A stretch of 64,000 nt of DNA from Pistricoccus aurantiacus (GTDB lineage Bacteria; Pseudomonadota; Gammaproteobacteria; Pseudomonadales; Halomonadaceae), in the NCBI RefSeq assembly GCF_042682565.1, contig NZ_JBHUIC010000011.1. One strand, written 5' to 3'. The notes below the pieces were generated by a model. The model was not told where the DNA came from. It was given only the letters and a program-made list of their open reading frames with translations, and searched no databases. The translations under genes were made by a program, and so were the position numbers. This document shows, in pieces, positions 31,989-40,772 of this stretch. Position 1 is the first letter of the stretch. Every line of letters begins with the position of its first letter.

Positions 31989-34739
31989 ATGGCGACGATT
32001 CACGTGGACGGCAAGGCCTACGAGGTGGACGGGGCGGACAATCTGCTGCACGCCTGCCTGTCCCTGGGCCTGGACATTCCCTATTTCTGCTGGCACCCGG
32101 CCATGGGCAGTGTCGGTGCCTGTCGTCAGTGCGCGGTCAAGCAGTACAAGGACAAGGACGATACCCAGGGCAAGCTGGTGATGTCCTGCATGACCCCTGC
32201 CACGGATGACAGCTGGATCGCCATCGACGACGAGGAAGCCAAGGCGTTTCGCGAGAACGTCATCGAATGGCTGATGACCTATCACCCGCACGACTGCCCG
32301 GTCTGCGAGGAGGGCGGTCACTGTCATCTGCAGGACATGACGGTAATGACCGGCCATGACCGCCGGCGCTATCGCTTTCGCAAGCGCACCCACCGCAACC
32401 AGTATCTGGGGCCGTTCATTGCCCACGAGATGAACCGCTGCATCAACTGCTATCGCTGCGTGCGTTTCTACGACGACTATGCCGGTGGAAAGGATCTGGG
32501 CGTCTTCGGCATGAACAACAATCTGTATTTCGGTCGCCATCGAGAAGGCACCCTGGAAAGCCCTTTCTCCGGCAATCTGACGGAAGTCTGTCCCACCGGG
32601 GTGTTCACGGATCAGACCCATTCGGATCACTACACCCGCAAATGGGATCTGCAGTTCGCGCCGAGTATCTGCCATCAGTGCGCCGTGGGCTGCAACATCA
32701 GCCCGGGAGAGCGCTACGGCGAGATCCGACGTATCGAGAACCGCTACCACGGTGAGCTCAACCGCTATTTCCTCTGCGACCGTGGGCGCTTCGGCTATGG
32801 CTATGTCAATCGTGCGGACCGACCACGGCAGCCGGAGTGGCGTAATGAGCGAGAAGACGAGACTGTCACTCTGGAGGTGGACCCGGCGCTGGATCGCGGC
32901 GCGGATCTGCTGCGCAGCGCCAAGCGAATGATCGGTATCGGTTCGCCTCGGGCCAGCCTGGAAAGCAATCACCAACTGATCAAGCTGGTGGGCAGGGAGA
33001 ACTTCTCCACCGGCATCGCCGCTCGGGAGCTGGCCTGCCTCGAGCACATGGCGGAACTCGAGCGGTCCTGCGGCCTGCCGATTCCTACCTTGCGCGAGGT
33101 GGAAGAACACGACGCGGTGCTGGTGCTGGGGGAGGACCTGATTCAGAGCGCCGCGCGGCTGGCCCTGAGCGTGCGTCAGGCGGTGCTGGGGCGCCGGGAC
33201 GCCTTGGCGGATGAGCGCGGTATCCCGCAGTGGAACGCGGAAGCGGTCAAGATACTGGCCCAGGATGCCCGGCATCCGCTGTATATCGCCTATCCCGCCG
33301 CCACCCAGCTGGACGGCATCGCCGCGGACAGCCGTCGTCTGGCGCCGCAGGATATCGCTCGGCTAGGTTTCGCCATCGCCAATGCCATCGACGGAAACTC
33401 CCCCCGGGTCGACGATCTTGATGAAGCATTAAAAGAAATCGTCGATACCGTCGCCGGCCGGCTGATGGCAGCGGAAAAGCCGCTGGTGATCAGCGGCGGT
33501 TCCCTGGAGTCCACCCAGATACTCGATGCGGCGGGTAACATCGCCCGAGCGCTGTCCCGGCGTGCCAAGCGCGCCGGTCTGATGCTGGTACGCCGGGAAG
33601 CCAACAGCACCGGCCTTGCCATGCTCGGAGGCCAGCCCTTGGAATGGGCGCTGGATGAAGTCGCCGACGGTCGCGCGGACGCCCTGGTGGTGCTGGAAAA
33701 CGACCTTTACGCCCGGCTGCCGGAGGCTCGGGTGGATGCTGCCCTGAGCAAGGCGGATAGGCTGGTGGTGCTGGATCATCAGCGTACCCGTACCTGGCAG
33801 CAGGCACTCTTGGGCCTGCCGGCGGCCAGCTTCGCCGAGGCGGATGGCACCCTGGTCAACATGGAAGGCCGCGCCCAGCGGTTCTTTCAGGTATACGACC
33901 CGCGCTACCTGCGCCCGGAATGTCGTATTCACGAAAGCTGGCGCTGGCTGCATACCTTGCGTGCCAGCCTGCGAAGAGACACGGACAGCGCCGTCACCTT
34001 GGACGACATGACCGAGGCCTGTGCCCGGGATTATCCCGCCTTGGCAGAGATTCTGGTCGCTTCCCGAGGGTCGGACTATCGCGTGCGGGGAGTCAAGCTG
34101 GCTCGAGCCCCGCATCGTTACAGCGGGCGCACCTCAATGCGGGCGAATCTCAGCGTCAGCGAGCCCCGCGCTCCCCAGGATCCGGATACGGCGTTCGCCT
34201 TTTCCATGGAGGGATACAGTGGTTTCGATCGGCCGCGCAAGGAAGTGCCCTTCGCTTGGGCACCGGGCTGGAACTCCCCCCAGGCCTGGAACAAGTTCAC
34301 CGACGAGGTTGGCGGTCATCTGCGGGCCGGCGATCCGGGCGCGCGTCTGGTGACTCCGCGCCCGGGCAGCTACGCCTATGCCAGCGATATCCCCGCGGCC
34401 TTCACGCCGGATCGGGACAGCTGGCAGGTGCTGGTATTGCCGCGCCTGTTCGGCGGCGAGGAAACCTCCTCGCGGTCCACTCCCATCGGCGATCGCGCGG
34501 CATCCCCGAGTCTTGGCCTGTCGAGAGAGGACGCCAAGCGGCTGGGGGTCGAGGAGGGTACGTCATTGACGCTGGAGCTCGAGGATGCTCGCCTGACTCT
34601 GCCGCTGCGCTGCGACGAACAGCTGCCCAGCGGCATCGTCAGCGTCCCGGCGGGAGTCAGCAGCGAGTTCGTCAACGGCGAGCGCGGGCGGCTCAGGGTG
34701 CTCGATACCACCGCCGCGGTCGAGGAGGTGCGCCAATGA
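31989..34739 (+). CDS. nuoG: NADH-quinone oxidoreductase subunit G
   Basis: The 75-kDa subunit, 916 residues. The N-terminal ferredoxin-type domain binds the 2Fe-2S cluster (CWHPAMGSVGACRQCAV), the next binds N5 through HDCPVCEEGGHCHLQD, then N4 through CINCYRCVRFYDDYAGG and VCPTG, and N7 through CHQCAVGCNISPGE. A molybdopterin-oxidoreductase-like domain without cofactor completes it. ATG 31989 is chosen because GGGAG precedes it by 7 nt. It ends in an ATGA overlap with nuoH. Confidence 0.97.
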   Translation: MATIHVDGKAYEVDGADNLLHACLSLGLDIPYFCWHPAMGSVGACRQCAVKQYKDKDDTQGKLVMSCMTPATDDSWIAIDDEEAKAFRENVIEWLMTYHPHDCPVCEEGGHCHLQDMTVMTGHDRRRYRFRKRTHRNQYLGPFIAHEMNRCINCYRCVRFYDDYAGGKDLGVFGMNNNLYFGRHREGTLESPFSGNLTEVCPTGVFTDQTHSDHYTRKWDLQFAPSICHQCAVGCNISPGERYGEIRRIENRYHGELNRYFLCDRGRFGYGYVNRADRPRQPEWRNEREDETVTLEVDPALDRGADLLRSAKRMIGIGSPRASLESNHQLIKLVGRENFSTGIAARELACLEHMAELERSCGLPIPTLREVEEHDAVLVLGEDLIQSAARLALSVRQAVLGRRDALADERGIPQWNAEAVKILAQDARHPLYIAYPAATQLDGIAADSRRLAPQDIARLGFAIANAIDGNSPRVDDLDEALKEIVDTVAGRLMAAEKPLVISGGSLESTQILDAAGNIARALSRRAKRAGLMLVRREANSTGLAMLGGQPLEWALDEVADGRADALVVLENDLYARLPEARVDAALSKADRLVVLDHQRTRTWQQALLGLPAASFAEADGTLVNMEGRAQRFFQVYDPRYLRPECRIHESWRWLHTLRASLRRDTDSAVTLDDMTEACARDYPALAEILVASRGSDYRVRGVKLARAPHRYSGRTSMRANLSVSEPRAPQDPDTAFAFSMEGYSGFDRPRKEVPFAWAPGWNSPQAWNKFTDEVGGHLRAGDPGARLVTPRPGSYAYASDIPAAFTPDRDSWQVLVLPRLFGGEETSSRSTPIGDRAASPSLGLSREDAKRLGVEEGTSLTLELEDARLTLPLRCDEQLPSGIVSVPAGVSSEFVNGERGRLRVLDTTAAVEEVRQ

Positions 34740-35737
34740 ATTGGGTCGCACTGCGCCCGGACTGGTTGACGCCGGCGGTGGTGGAGATCGCTATCGCCAT
34801 GATTCAAGCGTTGGTCATTCTGCTGGCGGCGGTTCTAATCGGCGCGGTACTTACCGTGGTGGAGCGGCGGCTGCTGGGCCTGTGGCAGGATCGCTACGGC
34901 CCCAACCGAGTCGGTCCCTTCGGTTCCCTGCAGTTGATCGCCGACATGATCAAGATCTTCTTCAAGGAGGACTGGATACCGCCTTTCGCGGATCGGCCGA
35001 TCTTCGTGCTGGCCCCGGCCATCGCCATGGCGTCGCTGCTGTTGTCCTTCATCATCATTCCTATCACACCAAACTGGGGCGTGGCGGACTGGAACATCGG
35101 TCTGCTGTTCTTCCTGGCCATGGGCGGTGTCAACGTCTACGCGGTGCTGCTGGGGGGGTGGTCCAGCGGCAACAAATACGCGCTGATCGGCGCCATGCGT
35201 TCCTCCGCGCAGACGATCTCCTACGAAGTGTTCATGGGGCTTTCGCTGATGGGGGTAGTAGCCGTCGCCGGCTCCTTCAACATGCGTGAGATCGTCAACG
35301 CTCAGGAGGGCTTGTGGTTCGTGATACCCCAATTCCTCGGTTTCTGTAACTTCCTGATTGCCGGTTTTGCGGTAACTCACCGTCACCCCTTCGATCAGCC
35401 GGAGGCGGAGCAGGAATTGGCGGATGGCTACCACGTCGAATACTCCAGCATGAAATTCGGCATGTTCTTCATCGGCGAATACGTCGGCATGCTGCTGGTC
35501 TCGGCGCTGATCGTGACCCTGTTCTTCGGCGGCTGGCACGGACCGCTGCTGCCGCCGATCGTCTGGTTCATGCTCAAGACCAGCATTTTTCTGATGCTGT
35601 TTATCCTGGTGCGGGCTGCGCTGCCTCGGCCGCGTTATGACCGAGTAATGACCTTCGGCTGGATCGTCTGTCTGCCGCTGACCCTGATCAATCTGCTGGT
35701 GACCGGTGCGGTGATCCTGCTCACCGCACCGGCTTGA
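34736..35737 (+). CDS. nuoH: NADH-quinone oxidoreductase subunit H
   Basis: A 333-residue membrane subunit of eight to nine helices that links the peripheral arm to the membrane arm and forms part of the quinone tunnel. Conserved segments are VERRLLGLWQDRYGPNRVGP, ADMIKIFFKEDW, GAMRSSAQTISYEV and HPFDQPEAEQELADGYHVEY. GAGGAGG lies upstream of the ATG, which overlaps the nuoG stop by 4 nt. Confidence 0.97.
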   Translation: MNWVALRPDWLTPAVVEIAIAMIQALVILLAAVLIGAVLTVVERRLLGLWQDRYGPNRVGPFGSLQLIADMIKIFFKEDWIPPFADRPIFVLAPAIAMASLLLSFIIIPITPNWGVADWNIGLLFFLAMGGVNVYAVLLGGWSSGNKYALIGAMRSSAQTISYEVFMGLSLMGVVAVAGSFNMREIVNAQEGLWFVIPQFLGFCNFLIAGFAVTHRHPFDQPEAEQELADGYHVEYSSMKFGMFFIGEYVGMLLVSALIVTLFFGGWHGPLLPPIVWFMLKTSIFLMLFILVRAALPRPRYDRVMTFGWIVCLPLTLINLLVTGAVILLTAPA

Positions 35738-35765
35738 AGCGACCGTCAAACAAGGAGCAACCGCC

Positions 35766-36305
35766 ATGTACAAGGGGCTCTTGAAAGATACCTGGTCCCA
35801 GCTGCGCACCCTGGGCATTATCTTCATGCACAGCTTTCGCAAGCGCGAGACCCTCAACTATCCCGAGGAAAAGGTGCCTCTGCCGCCGCGCTATCGCGGG
35901 CGTATCGTGCTGACCCGGGACCCGGACGGCGAGGAGCGCTGCGTGGCCTGCAACCTTTGCGCCGTGGCCTGTCCCGTGGACTGCATTTCCCTGCAGAAAG
36001 GGGAGAAGGAAGACGGCCGCTGGTATCCGGAGTTCTTCCGCATCAATTTCTCTCGCTGCATCTTTTGCGGCATGTGCGAAGAGGCCTGTCCGACCTCCGC
36101 CATCCAACTGACGCCGGACTTCGAGATGAGCGAATACCGCCGTCAGGAGCTGGTGTACGAGAAAGAGGATCTTCTGATCAGCGGTCCGGGAAAGGATCAC
36201 GACTACCACTTCTACAAGGTGGCGGGGCTGGCCATCGCCGGCAAGGACAAGGGCCGAGCGCAGAACGAGGCGGAACCGATCGACGTCACCACCCTGCTGC
36301 CCTGA
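35766..36305 (+). CDS. nuoI: NADH-quinone oxidoreductase subunit I
   Basis: A 179-residue subunit with two ferredoxin-type 4Fe-4S clusters (N6a and N6b). The motifs RCVACNLCAVACPVDC and RCIFCGMCEEACPTSA contain all eight ligands. AAGGAGCAACCGCC precedes the start. It accepts electrons from NuoG and passes them to NuoB. Confidence 0.97.
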   Translation: MYKGLLKDTWSQLRTLGIIFMHSFRKRETLNYPEEKVPLPPRYRGRIVLTRDPDGEERCVACNLCAVACPVDCISLQKGEKEDGRWYPEFFRINFSRCIFCGMCEEACPTSAIQLTPDFEMSEYRRQELVYEKEDLLISGPGKDHDYHFYKVAGLAIAGKDKGRAQNEAEPIDVTTLLP

Positions 36306-36342
36306 ACGACCTGGCACGCCATCGGCGACTGAAGGAGAGGAC

Positions 36343-36936
36343 ATGGAATTTGCGTTTTACCTGAGCGGCCTGGTCGCGGTGCTGGCGACCCTGGGAGTCA
36401 TCACCAATCCCAATCCGGTGCACGGAGTGCTGTACCTGGTGGTATCGCTGCTGGCGGTGGCCATGGTGTTCTTCTCCTTGGGCGCGCCCTTTGCCGGCGC
36501 CCTGGAAATCATCGTCTACGCCGGGGCGATCATGGTTCTGTTCGTGTTCGTGGTGATGATGCTCAATCTGGGGCAGGCGGCGGTGGCCCAGGAACGGGCC
36601 TGGTTGAATCCACGCACCTGGCTGGGCCCCTCGCTGCTGGCCGCCTTCCTGCTGTTGACACTGATCGGCACGCTATGGCGCGGCGACGCGGACATGATGA
36701 TCGAGGGTGAGCCGCTGACCGCCAAGGCCGTCGGCACGACTCTGTTCGGCCCCTGGCTGCTGGTGGTGGAGCTGGGGGCGCTGCTGCTGCTGGCCGCGCT
36801 GGTGACCGCCTCTCACGTGGGGCGCTTGACGCCGCACTCCGCCCCCGCCGAGGGACGCAAGGCCGGCGAAAAGAAACCGTCGACCGGCGCGGGCGCCGAG
36901 TCGGTTCCGCAATCCGCACGCGAGGAGGGTCTATGA
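36343..36936 (+). CDS. nuoJ: NADH-quinone oxidoreductase subunit J
   Basis: A 197-residue membrane subunit of five helices. The block EIIVYAGAIMVLFVFVVMMLNL contains the helix with a pi-bulge that is important in proton coupling. The C-terminal 40 residues are a hydrophilic tail rich in Lys, Glu and Ser. AAGGAGAGG precedes the ATG; its stop overlaps nuoK by 4 nt. Confidence 0.96.
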   Translation: MEFAFYLSGLVAVLATLGVITNPNPVHGVLYLVVSLLAVAMVFFSLGAPFAGALEIIVYAGAIMVLFVFVVMMLNLGQAAVAQERAWLNPRTWLGPSLLAAFLLLTLIGTLWRGDADMMIEGEPLTAKAVGTTLFGPWLLVVELGALLLLAALVTASHVGRLTPHSAPAEGRKAGEKKPSTGAGAESVPQSAREEGL

Positions 36937-37241
36937 ACGGCGTACCCATGGAGCACGGTCTGGTATTGGCCGCGGTGCTGTTCGCCCTGGGGCTGGCGGG
37001 GCTGATGTTTCGCCGCAACATGATCTTCGTGCTGATGAGTCTTGAAATCATGCTCAATTCCGCCGGGCTTGCGTTCATCGTCGCCGGTACCGGCTGGAAC
37101 CAGCCGGAAGGCCAGGCCATGTTTCTGCTGGTGATCACCCTGGCGGCGGCGGAGGCAAGCGTGGGACTGGCATTGCTGATTCAACTGCAGCATCGCTTCA
37201 AGTCTCTGGATATCGATGCGGCCAGCAGGATGCGTGGATAA
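36933..37241 (+). CDS. nuoK: NADH-quinone oxidoreductase subunit K
   Basis: A 102-residue, three-helix membrane subunit. The helices carry the conserved glutamates in MSLEIMLNSAGL and TLAAAEASVGLAL that form the proton path. Its stop shares one base with the nuoL start (TAATG). Confidence 0.96.
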   Translation: MNGVPMEHGLVLAAVLFALGLAGLMFRRNMIFVLMSLEIMLNSAGLAFIVAGTGWNQPEGQAMFLLVITLAAAEASVGLALLIQLQHRFKSLDIDAASRMRG

Positions 37242-39121
37242 TGGAACTGACGACTTCGTTGCCTTCGACGGCGCTGCTTCTTGCGCTGACTTTTCTGCTG
37301 CCCCTGGCGGGGACGTTGATCCTGGCTTTTTCCCGGGGCACCCTGGGCTATCGGGCCAGTAGTCTGGTGGGGGTGGGCAGCGTAGGGCTGGCCGCCTTGG
37401 CCACGGCACTGCTGGCGCTGGGCTTTGCCGCCGATCCAAAGGCTCAGGACGTGACCCTCTGGACCTGGATTGCCGTAGGGGATTTTCAGCCCACCATCGG
37501 GCTGGCTCTGGACGGGCTATCCTTGACCATGCTCGGCATCATCACCGGGGTGGGCTTTCTGATCCACCTGTTCGCCGCCTGGTACATGCGGGGCGAGGAA
37601 GGCATCACCCGTTTCTACACCTACATGAACCTGTTCGTCTTCAGCATGGTGCTGCTGGTGCTGGGGGACAACCTGCTGCTGCTGTTCCTGGGCTGGGAAG
37701 GCGTCGGCATGTGCAGCTATCTGCTGATCGGCTACTACTATCAGGACAATGCCAACGGCTGGGCGGGATTCAAGGCCTTCATCATCACCCGCATCGGCGA
37801 TGTATTCCTGGCCATCGGCATGTTTCTGCTGTTCGCCCGTCTGGGCACCCTGGATATCGCCGAAATCCTCGAGCTTGCGCCGCAGCTTTGGAATCGCGGC
37901 GACGTCATGGTGGAAATCGCCGCCTTCCTGCTGCTGGGCGGCGCCCTAGGGAAATCCGCTCAGTTGCCGCTGCATACCTGGTTGGCGGACGCCATGGCCG
38001 GCCCTACCCCGGTTTCCGCACTGATCCATGCCGCCACCATGGTTACCGCCGGGGTCTACCTGATCGCGCGCATGCATGGGGTGTTCGAACTGGCGCCGGT
38101 GGCGCTTTACACCACCGGGGTGATCGGCGCCCTGACTCTGCTGATGGCGGGCTTCGCCGCTCTGGCTCAGACTGACATCAAGCGGGTGCTGGCCTATTCC
38201 ACCATGAGTCAGATCGGCTACATGTTCCTGGCGCTGGGCGCCGGCGCCTATGAAGCGGCGATCTTCCATCTGATGACCCACGCCTTCTTCAAGGCGCTGT
38301 TGTTCCTTTCCGCCGGGGCGGTGATCGTCAGCTGTCATCACGAGCAGGATATGCGCCGCCTGGGCGGATTATGGCGGAAACTGCCCATGGCCTACATGGG
38401 CTTTATTGTCGGTGGTGCCGCCCTGGCGGCCCTGCCGCTGGTCAGCGCCGGCTTCTACAGCAAGGATGAAATTCTCTGGCAGGAGCTGGTGACCGGACAC
38501 CCCTGGCTGCTGCTGGCGGGCTTGATCGGCGCCTTCCTGACTTCGCTTTACACCCTGCGTTTGATTGTCGGCATCTTCCATGGCCGAGCCAGGAGTCACA
38601 ACGCGCATCACGCCAAGGCCGGGCGCGGCCTGGCCCATGGCCTGCCCCTGGTGGTGCTGGCGGTGCTCTCGACCTTTCTCGGCGCCTGGATCGATCTACC
38701 CTTGGAACGGGTCTTGCCGGCGCCGGCGGAGGGCGACGAATCCTTGTATCTGATACTGGAAATCGTCGCCGCCAGCGTGGCGATTCTGGGACTCTTGCTG
38801 GGCGCCTGGCTGTTTGTGGCCAAGCGGGCATGGCTCTCGCGGGTGTCCCGCAAGGGTCTCGGAGGCGGACTCTGGACCTTGTGGAACCGGGCCTGGGGCT
38901 TCGACGCGCTGTTCAACGGCCTGGTGGTGTGGCCTTATCGCGCCCTGGTCTGGCTGCTGCAAAGTGATCTTGCGGACGGCATCTTCCGCGCCTTCGCGCG
39001 ACTGGTGCAGATTCTGCACGTCGGGGCAGCCAAGACTCAGAATGGCAAGCTGCGCCACTACGCCACCTCCATGGTGCTCGGGGCCACGCTGATACTGCTG
39101 ACCCTGGCGCTGGCAATCTAG
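37241..39121 (+). CDS. nuoL: NADH-quinone oxidoreductase subunit L
   Basis: Largest antiporter-like pump subunit, 626 residues with about 16 helices and the long lateral helix at the C terminus. FLGWEGVGMCSYLLIGYY, GKSAQLPLHTWLADAMAGPT, HAATMVTAGVYLIAR and MTHAFFKALLFLSAG contain the Glu and Lys residues of the proton channel. Start and end overlaps with nuoK fit polycistronic translation; a 103-nt gap to nuoM follows, the longest in the operon. Confidence 0.97.
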   Translation: MELTTSLPSTALLLALTFLLPLAGTLILAFSRGTLGYRASSLVGVGSVGLAALATALLALGFAADPKAQDVTLWTWIAVGDFQPTIGLALDGLSLTMLGIITGVGFLIHLFAAWYMRGEEGITRFYTYMNLFVFSMVLLVLGDNLLLLFLGWEGVGMCSYLLIGYYYQDNANGWAGFKAFIITRIGDVFLAIGMFLLFARLGTLDIAEILELAPQLWNRGDVMVEIAAFLLLGGALGKSAQLPLHTWLADAMAGPTPVSALIHAATMVTAGVYLIARMHGVFELAPVALYTTGVIGALTLLMAGFAALAQTDIKRVLAYSTMSQIGYMFLALGAGAYEAAIFHLMTHAFFKALLFLSAGAVIVSCHHEQDMRRLGGLWRKLPMAYMGFIVGGAALAALPLVSAGFYSKDEILWQELVTGHPWLLLAGLIGAFLTSLYTLRLIVGIFHGRARSHNAHHAKAGRGLAHGLPLVVLAVLSTFLGAWIDLPLERVLPAPAEGDESLYLILEIVAASVAILGLLLGAWLFVAKRAWLSRVSRKGLGGGLWTLWNRAWGFDALFNGLVVWPYRALVWLLQSDLADGIFRAFARLVQILHVGAAKTQNGKLRHYATSMVLGATLILLTLALAI

Positions 39122-39224
39122 CCTGGCCGGCGGCTGAAACAAGGGTGCAGGCATTCATGGGTAATGGGTTCGAGGAAAAGGGAATGCGCTTTAACGCGGA
39201 CTACGCAGACGGGATGCAACGCTT

Positions 39225-40772
39225 ATGATACTGGTGTGGCTGATTGTGATCCCCTTCGTCGGGGGGCTCTTGTGCTGGCAGGCGGAGCGGCTGGGCGCCA
39301 CGCCCACGCGCTGGATCGCGCTTGCCACCATGCTGATCGAACTGCTGATTCCCCTATGGCTGTGGGGGCAGCTCGATTTTCGGTTGCCGACCCTGGACGG
39401 CACCGCGACCCAGTGGGCGCTGGAATATCGCATTCCCTGGATCGAGCGATTCGGCATCGAGATTCATCTCGCCTTGGACGGCCTGTCCCTGGTACTGATC
39501 GCCCTGACCGGCTTTCTCGGCGTGCTGGCGGTGGTGTGTTCCTGGAAAGAGATCGTGCGACGTATCGGCTTCTTCCATCTCAACCTGCTGTGGATTCTCG
39601 GCGGGGTGGTCGGTGTCTTCCTCGCCATTGACCTGTTCCTGTTCTTCTTCTTCTGGGAAATGATGCTGGTGCCGATGTATTTCCTGATCGCCTTGTGGGG
39701 TCATAGCGGCTCCAAGGGCAGAACCCGCATCGGCGCGGCCACCAAGTTCTTCATCTATACCCAGGCCAGCGGCCTTCTGATGCTGGTGTCCATCCTGGGG
39801 CTGGTGTTCGCCCACCACGCCAGCACCGGCGAATATTCCTTCAGCTACCAGGTGCTGCTGAACACCGAGCTTTCCCCTCAGCTTTCCTTCTGGCTGATGC
39901 TCGGCTTCTTCATTGCCTTCGCGGTCAAGCTGCCGGTGGTGCCCCTGCACGGCTGGCTGCCCAACGCCCATGCTCAGGCGCCCACCGCCGGCAGCGTCGA
40001 TCTGGCGGGTATTCTGCTGAAAACCGCCGCCTACGGCATGCTGCGCTTCGCCCTGCCGCTGTTTCCGGAAGCTTCCCAGGCCTTTGCCCCCGTGGCCATG
40101 GGGCTCGGGCTGCTGGGCATCTTCTATGGCGCCGTGCTGGCCTGCGGACAGCAGGATCTCAAGCGATTCATCGCCTATACCAGTATTGCTCACATGGGGT
40201 TCGTGCTGATCGGCATCTATTCTGGTTCCCAACTGGCCCTGCAGGGGGTGGTGGTGCTGATGGTGGCTCACGCTTTTTCTGCGGCGGGACTGTTCATCAT
40301 CAGCGGGCAGCTCTACGAGCGCCTGCACACCCGGGAGCTCCCCAAGATGGGCGGCCTGTGGGGGCGGCTCGGCAGCCTGCCGGGTTTCTCGCTGTTCTTC
40401 GTCGCCGCCTCCTTGGGCATGCCCACCACCGCCAATTTCATCGGCGAGTTCATGGTGCTGTTCGGTACCTTTCCCACGGCGCCCGTGGTGGTCGTTCTAG
40501 CCAGTGTCGGCCTGGTACTGGCGGCGGTTTACTCTCTGATCCTGATGCAGCGAGTGCACTACGGCCCGGCCCAGAGCGAGAAACCCCTGGCGGGGTTGGA
40601 CGCTCGGGAGTTCAGCATGCTGCTGGGGATCGTCGCCCTGGTGGTGATGCTCGGTCTTTACCCCCAGCCGCTGCTGGATACCACCCATGCCGCCATGTCG
40701 GAAGTGCAACGCCTGTTTGAAATCACCGCGACGGCACCCGCCGGCGCTGACCTGTTGACGGAGACCCGCTGA
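39225..40772 (+). CDS. nuoM: NADH-quinone oxidoreductase subunit M
   Basis: An antiporter-like proton-pump subunit of 515 residues and about 14 helices. Signatures are FFFFWEMMLVPMYFLIALWG, AVKLPVVPLHGWLPNAHAQA and GFVLIGIYSG. No strong RBS is visible before the ATG at 39225. Its stop shares one base with nuoN (TGATG). Confidence 0.97.
   Translation: MILVWLIVIPFVGGLLCWQAERLGATPTRWIALATMLIELLIPLWLWGQLDFRLPTLDGTATQWALEYRIPWIERFGIEIHLALDGLSLVLIALTGFLGVLAVVCSWKEIVRRIGFFHLNLLWILGGVVGVFLAIDLFLFFFFWEMMLVPMYFLIALWGHSGSKGRTRIGAATKFFIYTQASGLLMLVSILGLVFAHHASTGEYSFSYQVLLNTELSPQLSFWLMLGFFIAFAVKLPVVPLHGWLPNAHAQAPTAGSVDLAGILLKTAAYGMLRFALPLFPEASQAFAPVAMGLGLLGIFYGAVLACGQQDLKRFIAYTSIAHMGFVLIGIYSGSQLALQGVVVLMVAHAFSAAGLFIISGQLYERLHTRELPKMGGLWGRLGSLPGFSLFFVAASLGMPTTANFIGEFMVLFGTFPTAPVVVVLASVGLVLAAVYSLILMQRVHYGPAQSEKPLAGLDAREFSMLLGIVALVVMLGLYPQPLLDTTHAAMSEVQRLFEITATAPAGADLLTETR

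Noticed and set aside
31929..33275. Minus-strand ORF of 448 codons opposite nuoG
   Set aside because: Shadow of the Fe-S subunit gene.
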